From Colwellia sp. (GTDB lineage Bacteria; Pseudomonadota; Gammaproteobacteria; Enterobacterales; Alteromonadaceae), in NCBI GenBank assembly GCA_013215385.1, contig JABSOY010000012.1, positions 1-64,000 on the forward strand: a stretch of DNA of 64,000 nt, read 5' to 3'. The notes beneath the pieces are model-generated. The model saw only the letters and a program-made list of their open reading frames with translations. It ran no database searches and was not told the DNA's origin. Positions 35,887-45,400 of this stretch are shown piece by piece (position 1 is the stretch's first letter; every line of letters begins with the position of its first letter). The position numbers and the translations under genes are program-made.

Positions 35887-36660
35887 TTAATTGTACTGTA
35901 ATACTGGTTTAGCATTATGCATAGGTGTTTTATTACGAACGACAAACAAAGAAAAATAAGGACCCGCTTCATTGGCAAGTTGGCTGACATCATTCTCAAT
36001 AAATTCATTTTCTCGACCTATGTATTCCAGGTAGCTTGCATCTTCTATTCTATTGGTGGCAAGCAGAGCCGCTAATATCTTAGGTCGGCTTTTACCCGCT
36101 TTCATGATCACTAAACTGTCGTGTTGGCGAAGGCTTTGTTGCAATAGTTCTTCACTATGCCGACCAGACAGCACTGCAAACGAGTCGGTTAGTGCCGTTA
36201 ACGGTCTTACTAATGCTGATGCAGCGGCATTGACTGAAGAAATCCCGGGTACTACCTGACAAATAAAGTTGTCCTGAAGTCGTTCAAGTAAATAACTATA
36301 AGAGCCAAAAAAGAGTGGATCTCCTTCACAAAGAAATATAACATTTTTACCAAGAGATAATTGGCTACTTATTTCCTTACTGCCCTTATCATATGCGACA
36401 TTAGCCTTAGTACGGTCTTTTTCCATTGGCATGAACATGGCAATTTCTAGACTATCAGCTGACATTTTTGCAACCGCATGACGCGCAATATCTTTGGCAT
36501 GAGAATAGTCGTTTTTATCGGTTAGATAACAAATAACGTCGGCATTTATGATTAACTGATAAGCCTTTAATGTCATTAATTGAGGATCACCAGGACCGAC
36601 ACCCACGCCAATAAAAGTGCCGTGTTGTTTAGCTTTTTTGTTTTCTGAAATATTTGTCAT
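35887..36660 (-). CDS. cobI: Precorrin-2 C20-methyltransferase
   Basis: 257 residues, CobI/CbiL type. GVGVGPGDPQLMTLKAYQLI, the VICYLTDK strand, FLCEGDPLFFGSYSYL, VPGISSVNAAAS and LVIMKAGKSRPKI identify it. It uses SAM to methylate C20 of precorrin-2 or its cobalt form. It follows cobL after 4 bases and precedes cbiG by 17, so translation is closely coupled. Confidence 0.94.
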   Translation of the reverse strand: MTNISENKKAKQHGTFIGVGVGPGDPQLMTLKAYQLIINADVICYLTDKNDYSHAKDIARHAVAKMSADSLEIAMFMPMEKDRTKANVAYDKGSKEISSQLSLGKNVIFLCEGDPLFFGSYSYLLERLQDNFICQVVPGISSVNAAASALVRPLTALTDSFAVLSGRHSEELLQQSLRQHDSLVIMKAGKSRPKILAALLATNRIEDASYLEYIGRENEFIENDVSQLANEAGPYFSLFVVRNKTPMHNAKPVLQYN

Positions 36661-36664
36661 CGAA

Positions 36665-37909
36665 TTATTTTACGTCATGTTTAGTAAATTTATAGAGGGT
36701 TACGCTAAGGTTGGGTTTATACAGTAACTGCCCCGCTAGGCGAGTACCTTTGCTTACGGCTATTTGTAAGGTTTCAACTTGTTGATGCTCGCTCAGTTGC
36801 TCTGCAAATTGTTGCAATTGAAATTTAGTGTTTTCAGTAACCGCGCTTGCAACTAGCAGTCCGTTTTCAGGCAACTGTTGCCAACTACTGATTAATATCG
36901 ATAACAACTCACCATCGCTGCCACCAATAAAAACTTTATTTGCCGCTGGAAGTATTGATAATTGCTGAGGAGCCCGGCCAGCAATTATGCTAACGTTTTC
37001 GCTAACACCAAATTTTTCACGATTTTCATGTAAGCAGCTTAAACGTTGCGGATGATGCTCAAGCGCATACACCTTGGCATTTTTTTGCCAATAAGCAAGC
37101 TCGATAGTAACACTGCCACACCCGGCGCCAATATCCCAAATCACATCACTATGGCTAGGTTGCAACATAGACAATATGGCTAAACGCACTTCACGTTTAG
37201 TGATCATACCTTTCCCCTGCTCCATGCCGGTACTGAACAACTGATCTTCAAAACCCGGAAATTCAGGTAAAATGCCGCCAAGTCCTTGCGGTTCAATATA
37301 ACTGACATGCAAAGCATCGAAGCTTAACTCAGCTCCATTGAGTAATTCATCTAAAGAAAATTGGCGTACTGTCTGCTGTGGATAACCAATTTTTTCAACA
37401 ACCGTGATAGTAGTTTGTGCAAACCCCGCGGCTAAACATTCTTGAGCTAATCTTTGTGGTTGGCTGTTTTTATCTGTTAATACCAACAAGGGAGACTTTA
37501 CTTTAAGCGCAGAACGAATTTTTTCAACCGGTCGACCGTGTAAACTTAACACCTCAACATCTTGCAAAGAAACACCAAGTAAATGACACGCAGCTTGCAT
37601 GCTTGACACCGCAGGGTGAAAATTCAGTACCTCTGCAGCTAACTTATTCATCAGCCAACGACCTATGCCATAATGCAAAGGATCGCCAGAGGCTAGTATT
37701 ACTGTAGCTAACGATTTGTTTTCCTCAAGCAGTTGCGATAGTTCTGCCAACGGCGGTAAATTCACTTGCTGTTGTTTAGTAAGTATATGGCCAACCACGG
37801 CTAATTGTCGCGCAGAGCCGATCACCAGAGCCGAATTTTCAAGCGCTGCTTGTGCTGCACTTGATAATAATGCTCGGTCAGTAACGCCTAAGCCGATAAC
37901 ATCAATCAT
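36665..37909 (-). CDS. cobL: Precorrin-6Y C5,15-methyltransferase (decarboxylating), CbiE-CbiT fusion
   Basis: 414 residues. The N-terminal half (to about 205) is the CbiE methylase (MIDVIGLGVTDRALLS, VILASGDPLHYGIGRWL), the C-terminal half is the CbiT Rossmann methyltransferase with WDIGAGCGSVTIELAYW. The fusion performs C5 and C15 methylation with decarboxylation, as CobL does. Normal length. Located between cobH and cobI. Confidence 0.95.
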   Translation of the reverse strand: MIDVIGLGVTDRALLSSAAQAALENSALVIGSARQLAVVGHILTKQQQVNLPPLAELSQLLEENKSLATVILASGDPLHYGIGRWLMNKLAAEVLNFHPAVSSMQAACHLLGVSLQDVEVLSLHGRPVEKIRSALKVKSPLLVLTDKNSQPQRLAQECLAAGFAQTTITVVEKIGYPQQTVRQFSLDELLNGAELSFDALHVSYIEPQGLGGILPEFPGFEDQLFSTGMEQGKGMITKREVRLAILSMLQPSHSDVIWDIGAGCGSVTIELAYWQKNAKVYALEHHPQRLSCLHENREKFGVSENVSIIAGRAPQQLSILPAANKVFIGGSDGELLSILISSWQQLPENGLLVASAVTENTKFQLQQFAEQLSEHQQVETLQIAVSKGTRLAGQLLYKPNLSVTLYKFTKHDVK

Positions 37910-37976
37910 GAGTAGCTCTCATTTCTAGCATGCTTAGTTAATAAAGTATTACCGGCTAAAATGATCACATTAGTCA

Positions 37977-38630
37977 TTAGTAAATCTCACCGTTAGCACA
38001 GCGGAACAAAGCATTCAGACTTGCAGACGTTACCGCGCTGCCGCCTTGATTGCCTAGTAAAGTAATACATTCAATGCCAAGTTGCTCATGGCAATCCCAT
38101 AATGCTTGTTTTGATTCGGCCGCGCCAACAAAACCAACCGGCATACCAATAATCAAGGCTGGTTTACCGGCCCCTTGTTTTATCATTTCTAATAGACGAA
38201 ATAACGCAGTGGGCGCATTGCCAATTAACACAATACTGTTGGCTAAGTCTGTTTGCCAAAACTGCAATGCGGCCATGGTACGGGTTTCACCGAGCTCTTT
38301 GGCTAACGGTGCCACACGAGGATCATTAAGAAGACAAAGCGTTTTTTGCTGATTCATCCGTTTAGTGATGCCTTGTTTGACCATTTCGACATCGCATAAA
38401 ATGGTACCTTGCTCAGCTATCGCTTGTAGGCCACGTTCGCAGGCTTGTTTACTAAAGCGAACTTTTTCACTCACCTCAGGCATGCCAACACTATGCACAA
38501 TACGCATCACCACTTGTTGCTGTTCAAGGCTTAAATGATCCAGTTTAGTTAATTGACGTATTTGCCGAAAGCTTTCTTTTTCGATCGCTTGCGGGTTTAT
38601 TTCATAGTTATAATCAGTATTATTATTCAT
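37977..38630 (-). CDS. cobH: Precorrin-8X methylmutase
   Basis: 217 residues of the CobH/CbiC family that moves the C11 methyl group to C12. IVHSVGMPEV holds the conserved catalytic-site His; GTILCDVEMVKQGI and the C-terminal IIGMPVGFVGAAESKQAL are diagnostic. 32 bases follow cobK and 67 precede cobL. Confidence 0.95.
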   Translation of the reverse strand: MNNNTDYNYEINPQAIEKESFRQIRQLTKLDHLSLEQQQVVMRIVHSVGMPEVSEKVRFSKQACERGLQAIAEQGTILCDVEMVKQGITKRMNQQKTLCLLNDPRVAPLAKELGETRTMAALQFWQTDLANSIVLIGNAPTALFRLLEMIKQGAGKPALIIGMPVGFVGAAESKQALWDCHEQLGIECITLLGNQGGSAVTSASLNALFRCANGEIY

Positions 38631-38662
38631 ATTTACGATTCATCATGTCAAATTTGTTATTG

Positions 38663-39466
38663 TCATATTGCGGCTGTATACCATTTGTACTGCTGTCGTA
38701 TAAATTGCAGGCAAGACGACTGTTCAGTGAAAAGTTTATCCGCAGCTGGTAACTCAGGGCGGCTTTGCATAAATATGGGAATAGCTAGCTGTTGTGCCGC
38801 TTGTAATTTGGCTTTGGTTGACTCGCCACCACTGTTTTTGGTCACCAATGCTTTAATATTATATTTTTCCATCAATTTTAATTCATCTTGTAGAACAAAT
38901 GGACCGATCGCTTTCAACCATTGCATGCTCGGCAACAAAGAAAATTTAGCTTCAGCAGCTGTGCGTACGATCTGCCTTTGCACTAGCGGTTGTTGCTCGT
39001 TCTGTTTAGACATCAGTGATGTTGTTGCTATTTGCTTTTTTAACTGTGTTATTAGCACTTCTGGTAATTGACCAATACTAAATAAAACCACCGGATATAG
39101 AGCTAATTGACTAACCAATTGCGGTAAATTATTAAACTCATGCCAGGTTTCTCCCTGTGGTGCTTGCCAAGCTGGTCGATGAAAACGCCAGTAAGGAATA
39201 CTCGTTGCTTTTGCTGCCAACGCCGCCTTAGTACTGATAACTTCGGCATAAGGATGAGTAACATCTAAAATTGCACTAACATTCTGTTGAGCAATATAAT
39301 TTTCTAAACCGCCGAACTGACTGAAACCGCCAACAACTAACCGACAAGCTAACTTTGGTACGCGTACTAAGCCTGCAATACTATAAATAACAGGAATATT
39401 GTCTGCAATGGCGGCCGTTGCAAGATGTCGAGCATCGGCTGTACCGCCTAAAATCAACAAACTCAT
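38663..39466 (-). CDS. cobK: Precorrin-6A reductase
   Basis: 267 residues from the ATG at 39466, which overlaps the cbiD stop in ATGA; a longer frame to 39547 would start within cbiD and is rejected. CobK/CbiJ family: LLILGGTADARHLATA (nucleotide-binding start), LDVTHPYAEVISTKA, PYWRFHRPAW and LVTKNSGGESTKAKLQAA are conserved. Reduces the C18-C19 double bond of precorrin-6A with NAD(P)H. Confidence 0.94.
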   Translation of the reverse strand: MSLLILGGTADARHLATAAIADNIPVIYSIAGLVRVPKLACRLVVGGFSQFGGLENYIAQQNVSAILDVTHPYAEVISTKAALAAKATSIPYWRFHRPAWQAPQGETWHEFNNLPQLVSQLALYPVVLFSIGQLPEVLITQLKKQIATTSLMSKQNEQQPLVQRQIVRTAAEAKFSLLPSMQWLKAIGPFVLQDELKLMEKYNIKALVTKNSGGESTKAKLQAAQQLAIPIFMQSRPELPAADKLFTEQSSCLQFIRQQYKWYTAAI

Positions 39467-40596
39467 TGTTCTTGCTCGTGATAACAAAGCCCTGCGTCTT
39501 CTGCTCCAGCATAACCAATGAGTGCACCTTGGCGGTCTATTGTCCATATTTCTAGTACAGTGTGCTGCGGTAATTTAGCTTTTACTTGCTCGTAGGCTGC
39601 TTGGCAGACGAAAGTGGCTAAATCGATTTTCGCGGCAAAACAAATCGATAGTGCTTCTATCGAGGTATTAGCAAGGGTAATTTCTTTTACCACATTCGCA
39701 GATGCCCCGTTATCTTGTGCTAATTGGGCGAGAAAATTCAAATCAATGCTTGATGCTTGGCTATGCAAGTTCCATTTTCCCATGGCAAGTTTACTTACCT
39801 TGCCAAAACCTGCACAGATAGTTAACTTGTCTAAAATTTTCACCTTTTTAACTTGAGCAATAACAGCGCCGACAAAGTCACCCATTTCAATTAAGGCGAT
39901 ATCAGGTAATTGGTAATAATCTTTAATCGCGGCTTCACTACGATTACCGGTTGAAGCGGCAATATGTCGATAACCATTGACTGTTGCCACATCGATTCCC
40001 TGATAAATAGAAGCGATATAAGCAGAGCAAGAAAATGGTCGAACGATACCCGTGACCCCTAAGATGGATAAGCCGCCCAAAATACCTAAGCGGCCGTTCA
40101 TCGTGTTCAATGCTATTTCTTCACCATTTTCAACGCCAACGGCAACAATAAAACCGCCACTATAGTGAGTGTTTTTTGCAATATGCTGTAAATGTTCGCT
40201 CATCATTTTACGCGGTACAGGATTGATAGCAGGCTCACCCACGGCTAAAGAAAGTCCGGCACGAGTAACGGTGCCGACACCTTGCGCCGCACGAAATTCA
40301 ATACCGACCTTTTCTGTCAGGGTTAGCTCAACAAATACCGTTGCGCCATGCGTAGCATCCGGATCGTCACCGGCGTCTTTAATGACAGCAGTACGAACAG
40401 TAGAAGCAGATATTCGCTGGCAATTGACTATTTCTAGAGAAACTAACTTGCCCTTAGGTAAAGTGACTTCAGCATTAGTCATTTCAATATTAGCTAATAA
40501 ATAATGCGCCGCAGCAACACTACAGGCTGTGGCACAACAGCCTGTCGTTAAACCAGTTTTTAACGGGCGAGGGGTTTCGTCACTTTCCGGCCACAC
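39463..40596 (-). CDS. cbiD: Cobalt-precorrin-5B C1-methyltransferase CbiD
   Basis: 377 residues, CbiD, the SAM-dependent C1 methylase of the anaerobic-type pathway in place of CobF. LKTGLTTGCCATACSVAAA, KDAGDDPDATHGA, GTVTRAGLSLAVGEPAINP and GNRSEAAIKDYYQL are the family blocks. It starts at GTG, 3 bases after the stop of the transporter gene, and its end overlaps cobK by 4 bases. Confidence 0.93.
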   Translation of the reverse strand: MWPESDETPRPLKTGLTTGCCATACSVAAAHYLLANIEMTNAEVTLPKGKLVSLEIVNCQRISASTVRTAVIKDAGDDPDATHGATVFVELTLTEKVGIEFRAAQGVGTVTRAGLSLAVGEPAINPVPRKMMSEHLQHIAKNTHYSGGFIVAVGVENGEEIALNTMNGRLGILGGLSILGVTGIVRPFSCSAYIASIYQGIDVATVNGYRHIAASTGNRSEAAIKDYYQLPDIALIEMGDFVGAVIAQVKKVKILDKLTICAGFGKVSKLAMGKWNLHSQASSIDLNFLAQLAQDNGASANVVKEITLANTSIEALSICFAAKIDLATFVCQAAYEQVKAKLPQHTVLEIWTIDRQGALIGYAGAEDAGLCYHEQEQ

Positions 40597-40599
40597 AGC

Positions 40600-41286
40600 T
40601 TAATAAGCCTTATATAACCAAAAGCAACCAACTAACATTGACGTGGTTGCGACAAACAACTGGCTCCAATATTGCGCTCGCTGGTGATTTTTTTTCAAAA
40701 AGTTTTGTATCGAACCTAAGCCAAGTCCAAAAAGCATCATAGATAACATCACACCAACAGAAAAAACCAATAAATAAATAATGACAGTAGACATTTGACC
40801 TTGGCTGGCAACAGGAATTAAGGCCAGTGCAGGGGCACTACCAGCAAGCCCATGTAAAGAGCCAACCATGATAGGTAGGTGTGTATCTTTGGTTGGTTTA
40901 AGCGCAGCGTTTTCAAGATGCTGTTTATCATGCCAGTGGCTATGTTGAATATCACCATGGTGATGAACCGTCATACTTAACTTTTGTTGTTTAAATTGCC
41001 AAAAGGAATATAAGCCAATAGCTATCAGCAATAAACCAACACTCAATTCAGAAAAATATTGTAATGATGCAGGTATACTAAGACCTAAGCCAAACAATAA
41101 TACACCGCTAATTAACAAAACGCCGCCATGACCTATTGCCCAATTAGCACTAAACCAAAGCGTTTTTAAAAAACTAGGCTTTTGATTACTTAATGCGGTT
41201 ACTGCCATAACGTGATCGGCGTCTAATGCATGCATGAGTCCTAAACTAAAGCCGAGGAAGATTAACGGTAAAATTTCGATGATCAT
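40600..41286 (-). CDS. NiCoT-type cobalt/nickel transporter
   Basis: 228 residues with about six membrane helices. The second-helix motif HALDADHVMAVTAL is the metal-selecting H-x4-D-H signature of the NiCoT/RcnA-like superfamily. A cytoplasmic His-rich loop (HHHGDIQHSHWHDKQH) lies mid-protein. Its place between cobB and cbiD makes Co2+ uptake the likely job; the family also includes Ni2+ carriers and exporters, so direction and metal are inferred. Confidence 0.85.
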   Translation of the reverse strand: MIIEILPLIFLGFSLGLMHALDADHVMAVTALSNQKPSFLKTLWFSANWAIGHGGVLLISGVLLFGLGLSIPASLQYFSELSVGLLLIAIGLYSFWQFKQQKLSMTVHHHGDIQHSHWHDKQHLENAALKPTKDTHLPIMVGSLHGLAGSAPALALIPVASQGQMSTVIIYLLVFSVGVMLSMMLFGLGLGSIQNFLKKNHQRAQYWSQLFVATTSMLVGCFWLYKAY

Positions 41287-41296
41287 AGTTGTTTGC

Positions 41297-42655
41297 TCAA
41301 TTGGTGCATTGCAACACGTTTTCTGGTGTTAACTGCGTAGTGATTGATAATGGATTGAAAATTGCACTCAAAGCCTGCCGGTTTGATGGAAAAAACAAAT
41401 GAATATAACTCGCGGTAACACTACCAACACGATAAATAGCTTCGCCGGGTGCAGGGTGATAAGGGCGACGGCCAAAGGCAATTGGCTCAGGTGTCTTATG
41501 ACTTAGCGACCTATGATGAGAATGGCCACGTAAATCGCCTTCAGGTAATACTGCAGTTTGCATACCCTGACAACCACCGCGACTACGCATTTCACCCTCA
41601 CCGGCAATTAAGCCAAGCATATTATGTTGCTGCTTATCTATATCGATTAAATAGTCTAAGCAATATAAAAAACCACCACATTCAGCAAGGATAGGTTTGT
41701 TATTTTGAGCAAAATCTTTTATCGATTGACGCATAGTGGCGTTACTGGCCAATTGCTCCGCGTGTAACTCTGGATAGCCACCTGGCAACCATAGTGCATC
41801 TGCATCAGGTAATGCTTGATCGTGTAACGGAGAGAAAAATTGATAGCTTGCGCCTAAATCAGTTAATAATTGTAGGTTGGCGTCATAAATAAAACTAAAA
41901 GCTTCATCTTTGGCGATAGCAATTGTTTTGCCAAGTAATAATTGCTCATGCAGAACGGGCTCACTTGGCGGCATAAAGGCCACTGGTGGTATTTTATCAA
42001 GTAAATATTTTAATTGAGATTCAGCAACCCAATCTGCTCCTGCATCCAATATTATCTGTAATTCGTCAGCAATTTCTTCAGCTTGCACTAAACCTAAATG
42101 ACGTTCGGGTAGACTGACCTCACTTGCGCGTTTAAGGGTCGCAAGTAATGGCAAAGCAGGTGATAAAGCATCTTGAATTAATTGCGCATGACGTTCACTA
42201 CCACAATTATTAGCAATTAAACCTGCGCAAGTAAAATCGTCACGGTAATTAGCCAGCCCCAACGCTATAGCTGCGGCAGTTTGAGCCATGCCTTTAACAT
42301 CCATGACGATAGCAACCGGAATATTAAATTGCGCGGCTAAATCGGCACTTGATGGCTTACCATCAAAAATCCCCATTGCCCCCTCAATTAAAATAATGTC
42401 AGCAACCTGCGCTGCTTGATACATTTTATCCTGGCAATAATCTATTCCAGCCATCCATAAATCTAGCGGTTCAACAGGCTGTCCAGATGCTTGGCGTAAT
42501 ATTTTGGGGTCAAGATAATCAGGGCCTACTTTAAAAATACGCACAACCTTACCTTGGCGTTTAAGCATTGATGCTAAGCCTGCGGTTATGGTGGTTTTAC
42601 CTTGTCCTGATGCTGGCGCGGCTAAAATTAATGCCGGACATAAGCATGGTTTCAT
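41297..42655 (-). CDS. cobB: Cobyrinic/hydrogenobyrinic acid a,c-diamide synthase
   Basis: 452 residues, CobB/CbiA type: ATP-binding AAPASGQGKTTITAGLA, VGPDYLDPKI, EGAMGIFDGKPSSAD and a C-terminal glutamine amidotransferase domain with the nucleophile in LAECGGFLYCLDYL and the His in SYIHLFF. It amidates side chains a and c using glutamine. Found 50 bases after the ChlI/ChlD gene and 10 bases before the transporter gene. Whether it acts on the cobalt-containing or metal-free form cannot be told by sequence alone. Confidence 0.94.
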   Translation of the reverse strand: MKPCLCPALILAAPASGQGKTTITAGLASMLKRQGKVVRIFKVGPDYLDPKILRQASGQPVEPLDLWMAGIDYCQDKMYQAAQVADIILIEGAMGIFDGKPSSADLAAQFNIPVAIVMDVKGMAQTAAAIALGLANYRDDFTCAGLIANNCGSERHAQLIQDALSPALPLLATLKRASEVSLPERHLGLVQAEEIADELQIILDAGADWVAESQLKYLLDKIPPVAFMPPSEPVLHEQLLLGKTIAIAKDEAFSFIYDANLQLLTDLGASYQFFSPLHDQALPDADALWLPGGYPELHAEQLASNATMRQSIKDFAQNNKPILAECGGFLYCLDYLIDIDKQQHNMLGLIAGEGEMRSRGGCQGMQTAVLPEGDLRGHSHHRSLSHKTPEPIAFGRRPYHPAPGEAIYRVGSVTASYIHLFFPSNRQALSAIFNPLSITTQLTPENVLQCTN

Positions 42656-42705
42656 TTGCTTTTCCTTACTTACAACACTGATAAGCAGTATTGTTTAACA
42701 ATATA

Positions 42706-44403
42706 TTAGCTTGGCAGTAAAAAATACTGACCGTTCAATTGGCGCGCAATATCAACACCGCGGCCACGTTTAACCGCGGCATCTTCAATATCTATTAACA
42801 AGGTCTCGCCGATAAGCGTAACATCGTTAACATCCTGACTACTGCGACCGTCGGTAATAAGAAAGTTTCTACAACGTAGTGCAGGAGAAACTTTGGCGAG
42901 ATCAGATTGGTAAGTGCCCAGCTGTTCGAGCATTTCTCGCAGCGGCGTCCCGCCAGCAGCAGTAATTTTATCTAACCATTGTTTGACCAATTTAGGCGCT
43001 TTTTGTTTAACCATTAATTGCTGTACTTGCTGATTGCCAAAGCCAAAAATCACCAAATGTTCTCTTTGTCGATAAGCCGATTGAGCAAGTTCTAAAACCA
43101 CAGCTTTTGCTCGGGAAAACTGCAAACGTTTTAGTGTAGAAGCCGAAGTATCTAACAAAATACAATTAATAATCGGCTGGCCAACTTTATTGTCTTTATA
43201 ACGCAGTTTTTGTGGTGGCCATTGCCCAAGTGACGAGAGTAAACTGCCGAACCAGTTTACTGAACCACTCGATTTTTTACTTTTTTTTTGCCCGCCACTG
43301 ATCTGCCCTAACGTGTTTTTTGTCGAGCTAGCAGACGATGACATTTGTTGCTTAATGCCGTCAAACGAGTTTTTAGGTAAAACGGTATTAACAGGCTGCC
43401 CTGTTTGCTGTTCTTGGGGAGCCATACTGCCCCATTCGCCCGATTGCGCGGTCTGATTTTCAGTTGTCGGTTGGGAGGGCGACTCTTGAGCAGATGGTGG
43501 CCGAGAAAAAGGTGGTGGCTGATTATTTTGTTTACTTGCTGGCGGTTTTTCTAGCGTTTGTTTTCGGTGATTTAGCACTAACTCTTCAACCGCGATGATA
43601 TCGGCTTCATTAACTTCTTTTCGACCTGACCATGCCGTGTGGGCACATGCGGCTTTTAACCAAACGATATCGGCACGAAGGCCATCAACGTTTGCTTGAA
43701 AACAGCGGGTAGCAATTAAGCGCCGAAATTCGTTTGAACAGGTAATATTCGGCAATTGTTGCTTGGCCAAGATGACCGTTGCTCGAATACGCTGCTGTTC
43801 TACTTGATAACTGTCAATAAATGCTTGAGGGTCACGATCAAAAGATTCTCTTAAACGCACAATTTCGATGCGCTCTTCAATAGAGTTCTGTCCTGATAAC
43901 AATACCGACAAACCAAACCTGTCGAGTAATTGCGCCCGCAATTCCCCTTCATCAGGGTTCATGGTACCTAATAAAATAAAGCGAGAGGTATGCTGGTGAC
44001 TTATACCGTCACGTTCAACATAGTTGATGCCACTGGCAGAAACGTCTAGCAGTAGATCAATTAATGAGTCCGCCAATAAATTAACTTCATCAACGTACAA
44101 TACGCCATTATTTGCTTTTGCTAACAGACCAGGATTAAAGTTTACTTTTTGCTCAGCCAAGACCTGTTGTAAATCTAATGTCCCCACTAACATTTCTTCA
44201 CTCGCGCCTAACGGCAAGGTCACCAAGTCATGCTCTCCTGGTAAAATATCAGCAATACCTCGTGCCAAAGTCGACTTTGCACAACCGCGTGGTCCACTAA
44301 CTAAAACCCCACCAATGGCGGGGTTAATAGCGTTAAGGATCAAGGCGAGCTTAAAGTTATGCTGTCCGGCAACGGCGCAAAATGGGAAATTATTTATTGA
44401 CAT
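42706..44403 (-). CDS. ChlI-ChlD fusion, putative cobaltochelatase AAA/VWA subunit
   Basis: 565 residues from the ATG at 44403 (a GTG at 44412 is also possible), overlapping cbtA by 14 bases. The N-terminal half is a BchI/ChlI AAA ATPase: Walker A SGPRGCAKSTLARG, Walker B VLYVDEVNLL, FILLGTMNPDEGELRAQLLD. A low-complexity Pro/Gln/Ser linker (about 285-390) joins a von Willebrand A domain with a MIDAS DTSAS at about 425. In cob loci without cobS and cobT such fusions are considered the motor of CobN; that is the role inferred here. Confidence 0.88.
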   Translation of the reverse strand: MSINNFPFCAVAGQHNFKLALILNAINPAIGGVLVSGPRGCAKSTLARGIADILPGEHDLVTLPLGASEEMLVGTLDLQQVLAEQKVNFNPGLLAKANNGVLYVDEVNLLADSLIDLLLDVSASGINYVERDGISHQHTSRFILLGTMNPDEGELRAQLLDRFGLSVLLSGQNSIEERIEIVRLRESFDRDPQAFIDSYQVEQQRIRATVILAKQQLPNITCSNEFRRLIATRCFQANVDGLRADIVWLKAACAHTAWSGRKEVNEADIIAVEELVLNHRKQTLEKPPASKQNNQPPPFSRPPSAQESPSQPTTENQTAQSGEWGSMAPQEQQTGQPVNTVLPKNSFDGIKQQMSSSASSTKNTLGQISGGQKKSKKSSGSVNWFGSLLSSLGQWPPQKLRYKDNKVGQPIINCILLDTSASTLKRLQFSRAKAVVLELAQSAYRQREHLVIFGFGNQQVQQLMVKQKAPKLVKQWLDKITAAGGTPLREMLEQLGTYQSDLAKVSPALRCRNFLITDGRSSQDVNDVTLIGETLLIDIEDAAVKRGRGVDIARQLNGQYFLLPS

Positions 44404-45136
44404 TAACGGCACTATTTTCAGTAGTCGCTGGTTTATAGACCCAAACCTTTAATAGCCAAATACTCGCAGCAGCTAAGCTAAGCCAAAAGATAAGATTACT
44501 GACGCTAGTGGCAAAAATAAACTGTTGATGTAAGTCCATTAAAGCAGTAATCGCTTGTGGATCAGGATGAGTAAAGTCGGGACCGTCTAGGTGTGGCGCG
44601 CCAATAATAAAAGGCACAGCAAGACTGATAATACCAATTAACTTAAATTTTAACGGACTAAAGGTCAATATAAGTAAACCAATGGCACTGGCAATAACGG
44701 TTAATAACCACCAAGATTGTCTATTTTGTAAAGCATCAGCTTTTGAACCTGGTATCTCTGGTGGCAAGCCTAAACTCGGCATAACGAAGAACACAAGATA
44801 ACAACCAAGCCCACAAAGTAGACCATGTTTAATATTAAACTCAATGAGTTGCCGTGACTTAAGATGACTCAATAACACTAAAATAAAACTAGCAAAACCA
44901 ATCGCAGCTAAAATATTGGCGATGATAGTGTAACCAGTACGTTCTGAACCTTCCTCTGGCGACCATTCTTGTGGCTGATGGTGTTGATGATCTGCTGGCA
45001 TAACTTCATCAGCGACTTCATAAACTTCGGCTGCTAATAATATCGGCGTAACCGCGACCATTTGACTGGTACTCAAGACAATGCCACTAAAAAGGCCAAT
45101 AAGTATGGCGCTAAAAATAATCCGACGAAATAACAT
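44390..45136 (-). CDS. cbtA: Cobalt transporter subunit CbtA
   Basis: 248 residues with about five or six membrane helices; the family is known from B12-regulated loci as a predicted cobalt uptake system with CbtB. The start LFRRIIFSAILIGLFSGIV and the loop HQHHQPQEWSPEEGSERTGY (His-rich, then a conserved E-G-x-x-R) are characteristic. GGAG precedes ATG by 6 bases. It follows cbtB by 55 bases. Confidence 0.92.
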   Translation of the reverse strand: MLFRRIIFSAILIGLFSGIVLSTSQMVAVTPILLAAEVYEVADEVMPADHQHHQPQEWSPEEGSERTGYTIIANILAAIGFASFILVLLSHLKSRQLIEFNIKHGLLCGLGCYLVFFVMPSLGLPPEIPGSKADALQNRQSWWLLTVIASAIGLLILTFSPLKFKLIGIISLAVPFIIGAPHLDGPDFTHPDPQAITALMDLHQQFIFATSVSNLIFWLSLAAASIWLLKVWVYKPATTENSAVNVNK

Positions 45137-45191
45137 TTACAACTCCATAATAATGAATACTCTTGATAGTACTCATTATTATTTTAGTAAT

Positions 45192-45389
45192 TTAATGACA
45201 AGGAAAAGCTAAAGAGTGGCGTGTATCATGAGCAGCGTTATGAGCTTCAGGCATAGGCGAGAAACCAACCATAAAAAGAATAAAAGCACCAAAACTTAAA
45301 ACAGCAATATGCTGTAGCGTCGTTAAACTAGATTGTGTTGTTGATGTTTCAATTGTATTAGTTTGCTCATTGGTCGTCGAAATAGTCAT
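45192..45389 (-). CDS. cbtB: Cobalt transporter subunit CbtB
   Basis: 65 residues from the ATG at 45389, which has AGGG about 7 bases upstream; a slightly longer frame to 45404 is less likely. One membrane helix (IAVLSFGAFILFMVGF) and a C-terminal metal-binding tail HNAAHDTRHSLAFPCH, the hallmark of CbtB. First gene of the 13-gene cob operon. Confidence 0.92.
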   Translation of the reverse strand: MTISTTNEQTNTIETSTTQSSLTTLQHIAVLSFGAFILFMVGFSPMPEAHNAAHDTRHSLAFPCH

Positions 45390-45400
45390 TTTAATCCCTA

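Noticed and set aside
38553-39071. 172-codon open frame on the + strand
   Set aside because: Antisense to cobK and the cobH-cobK junction; Cys-rich, no ribosome-binding site and no recognisable family. The minus-strand gene explains the sequence.
39467-39547. N-terminal extension of cobK
   Set aside because: It would lie within cbiD; the ATG at 39466 in the ATGA overlap begins the conserved LLILGGTADARHLA segment.
40169-40504. 111-codon open frame on the + strand
   Set aside because: Entirely antisense to the conserved cbiD gene.
44024-44452. 142-codon open frame on the + strand
   Set aside because: Antisense to the ChlI part of the chelatase fusion; composition reflects codon bias of the opposite strand.
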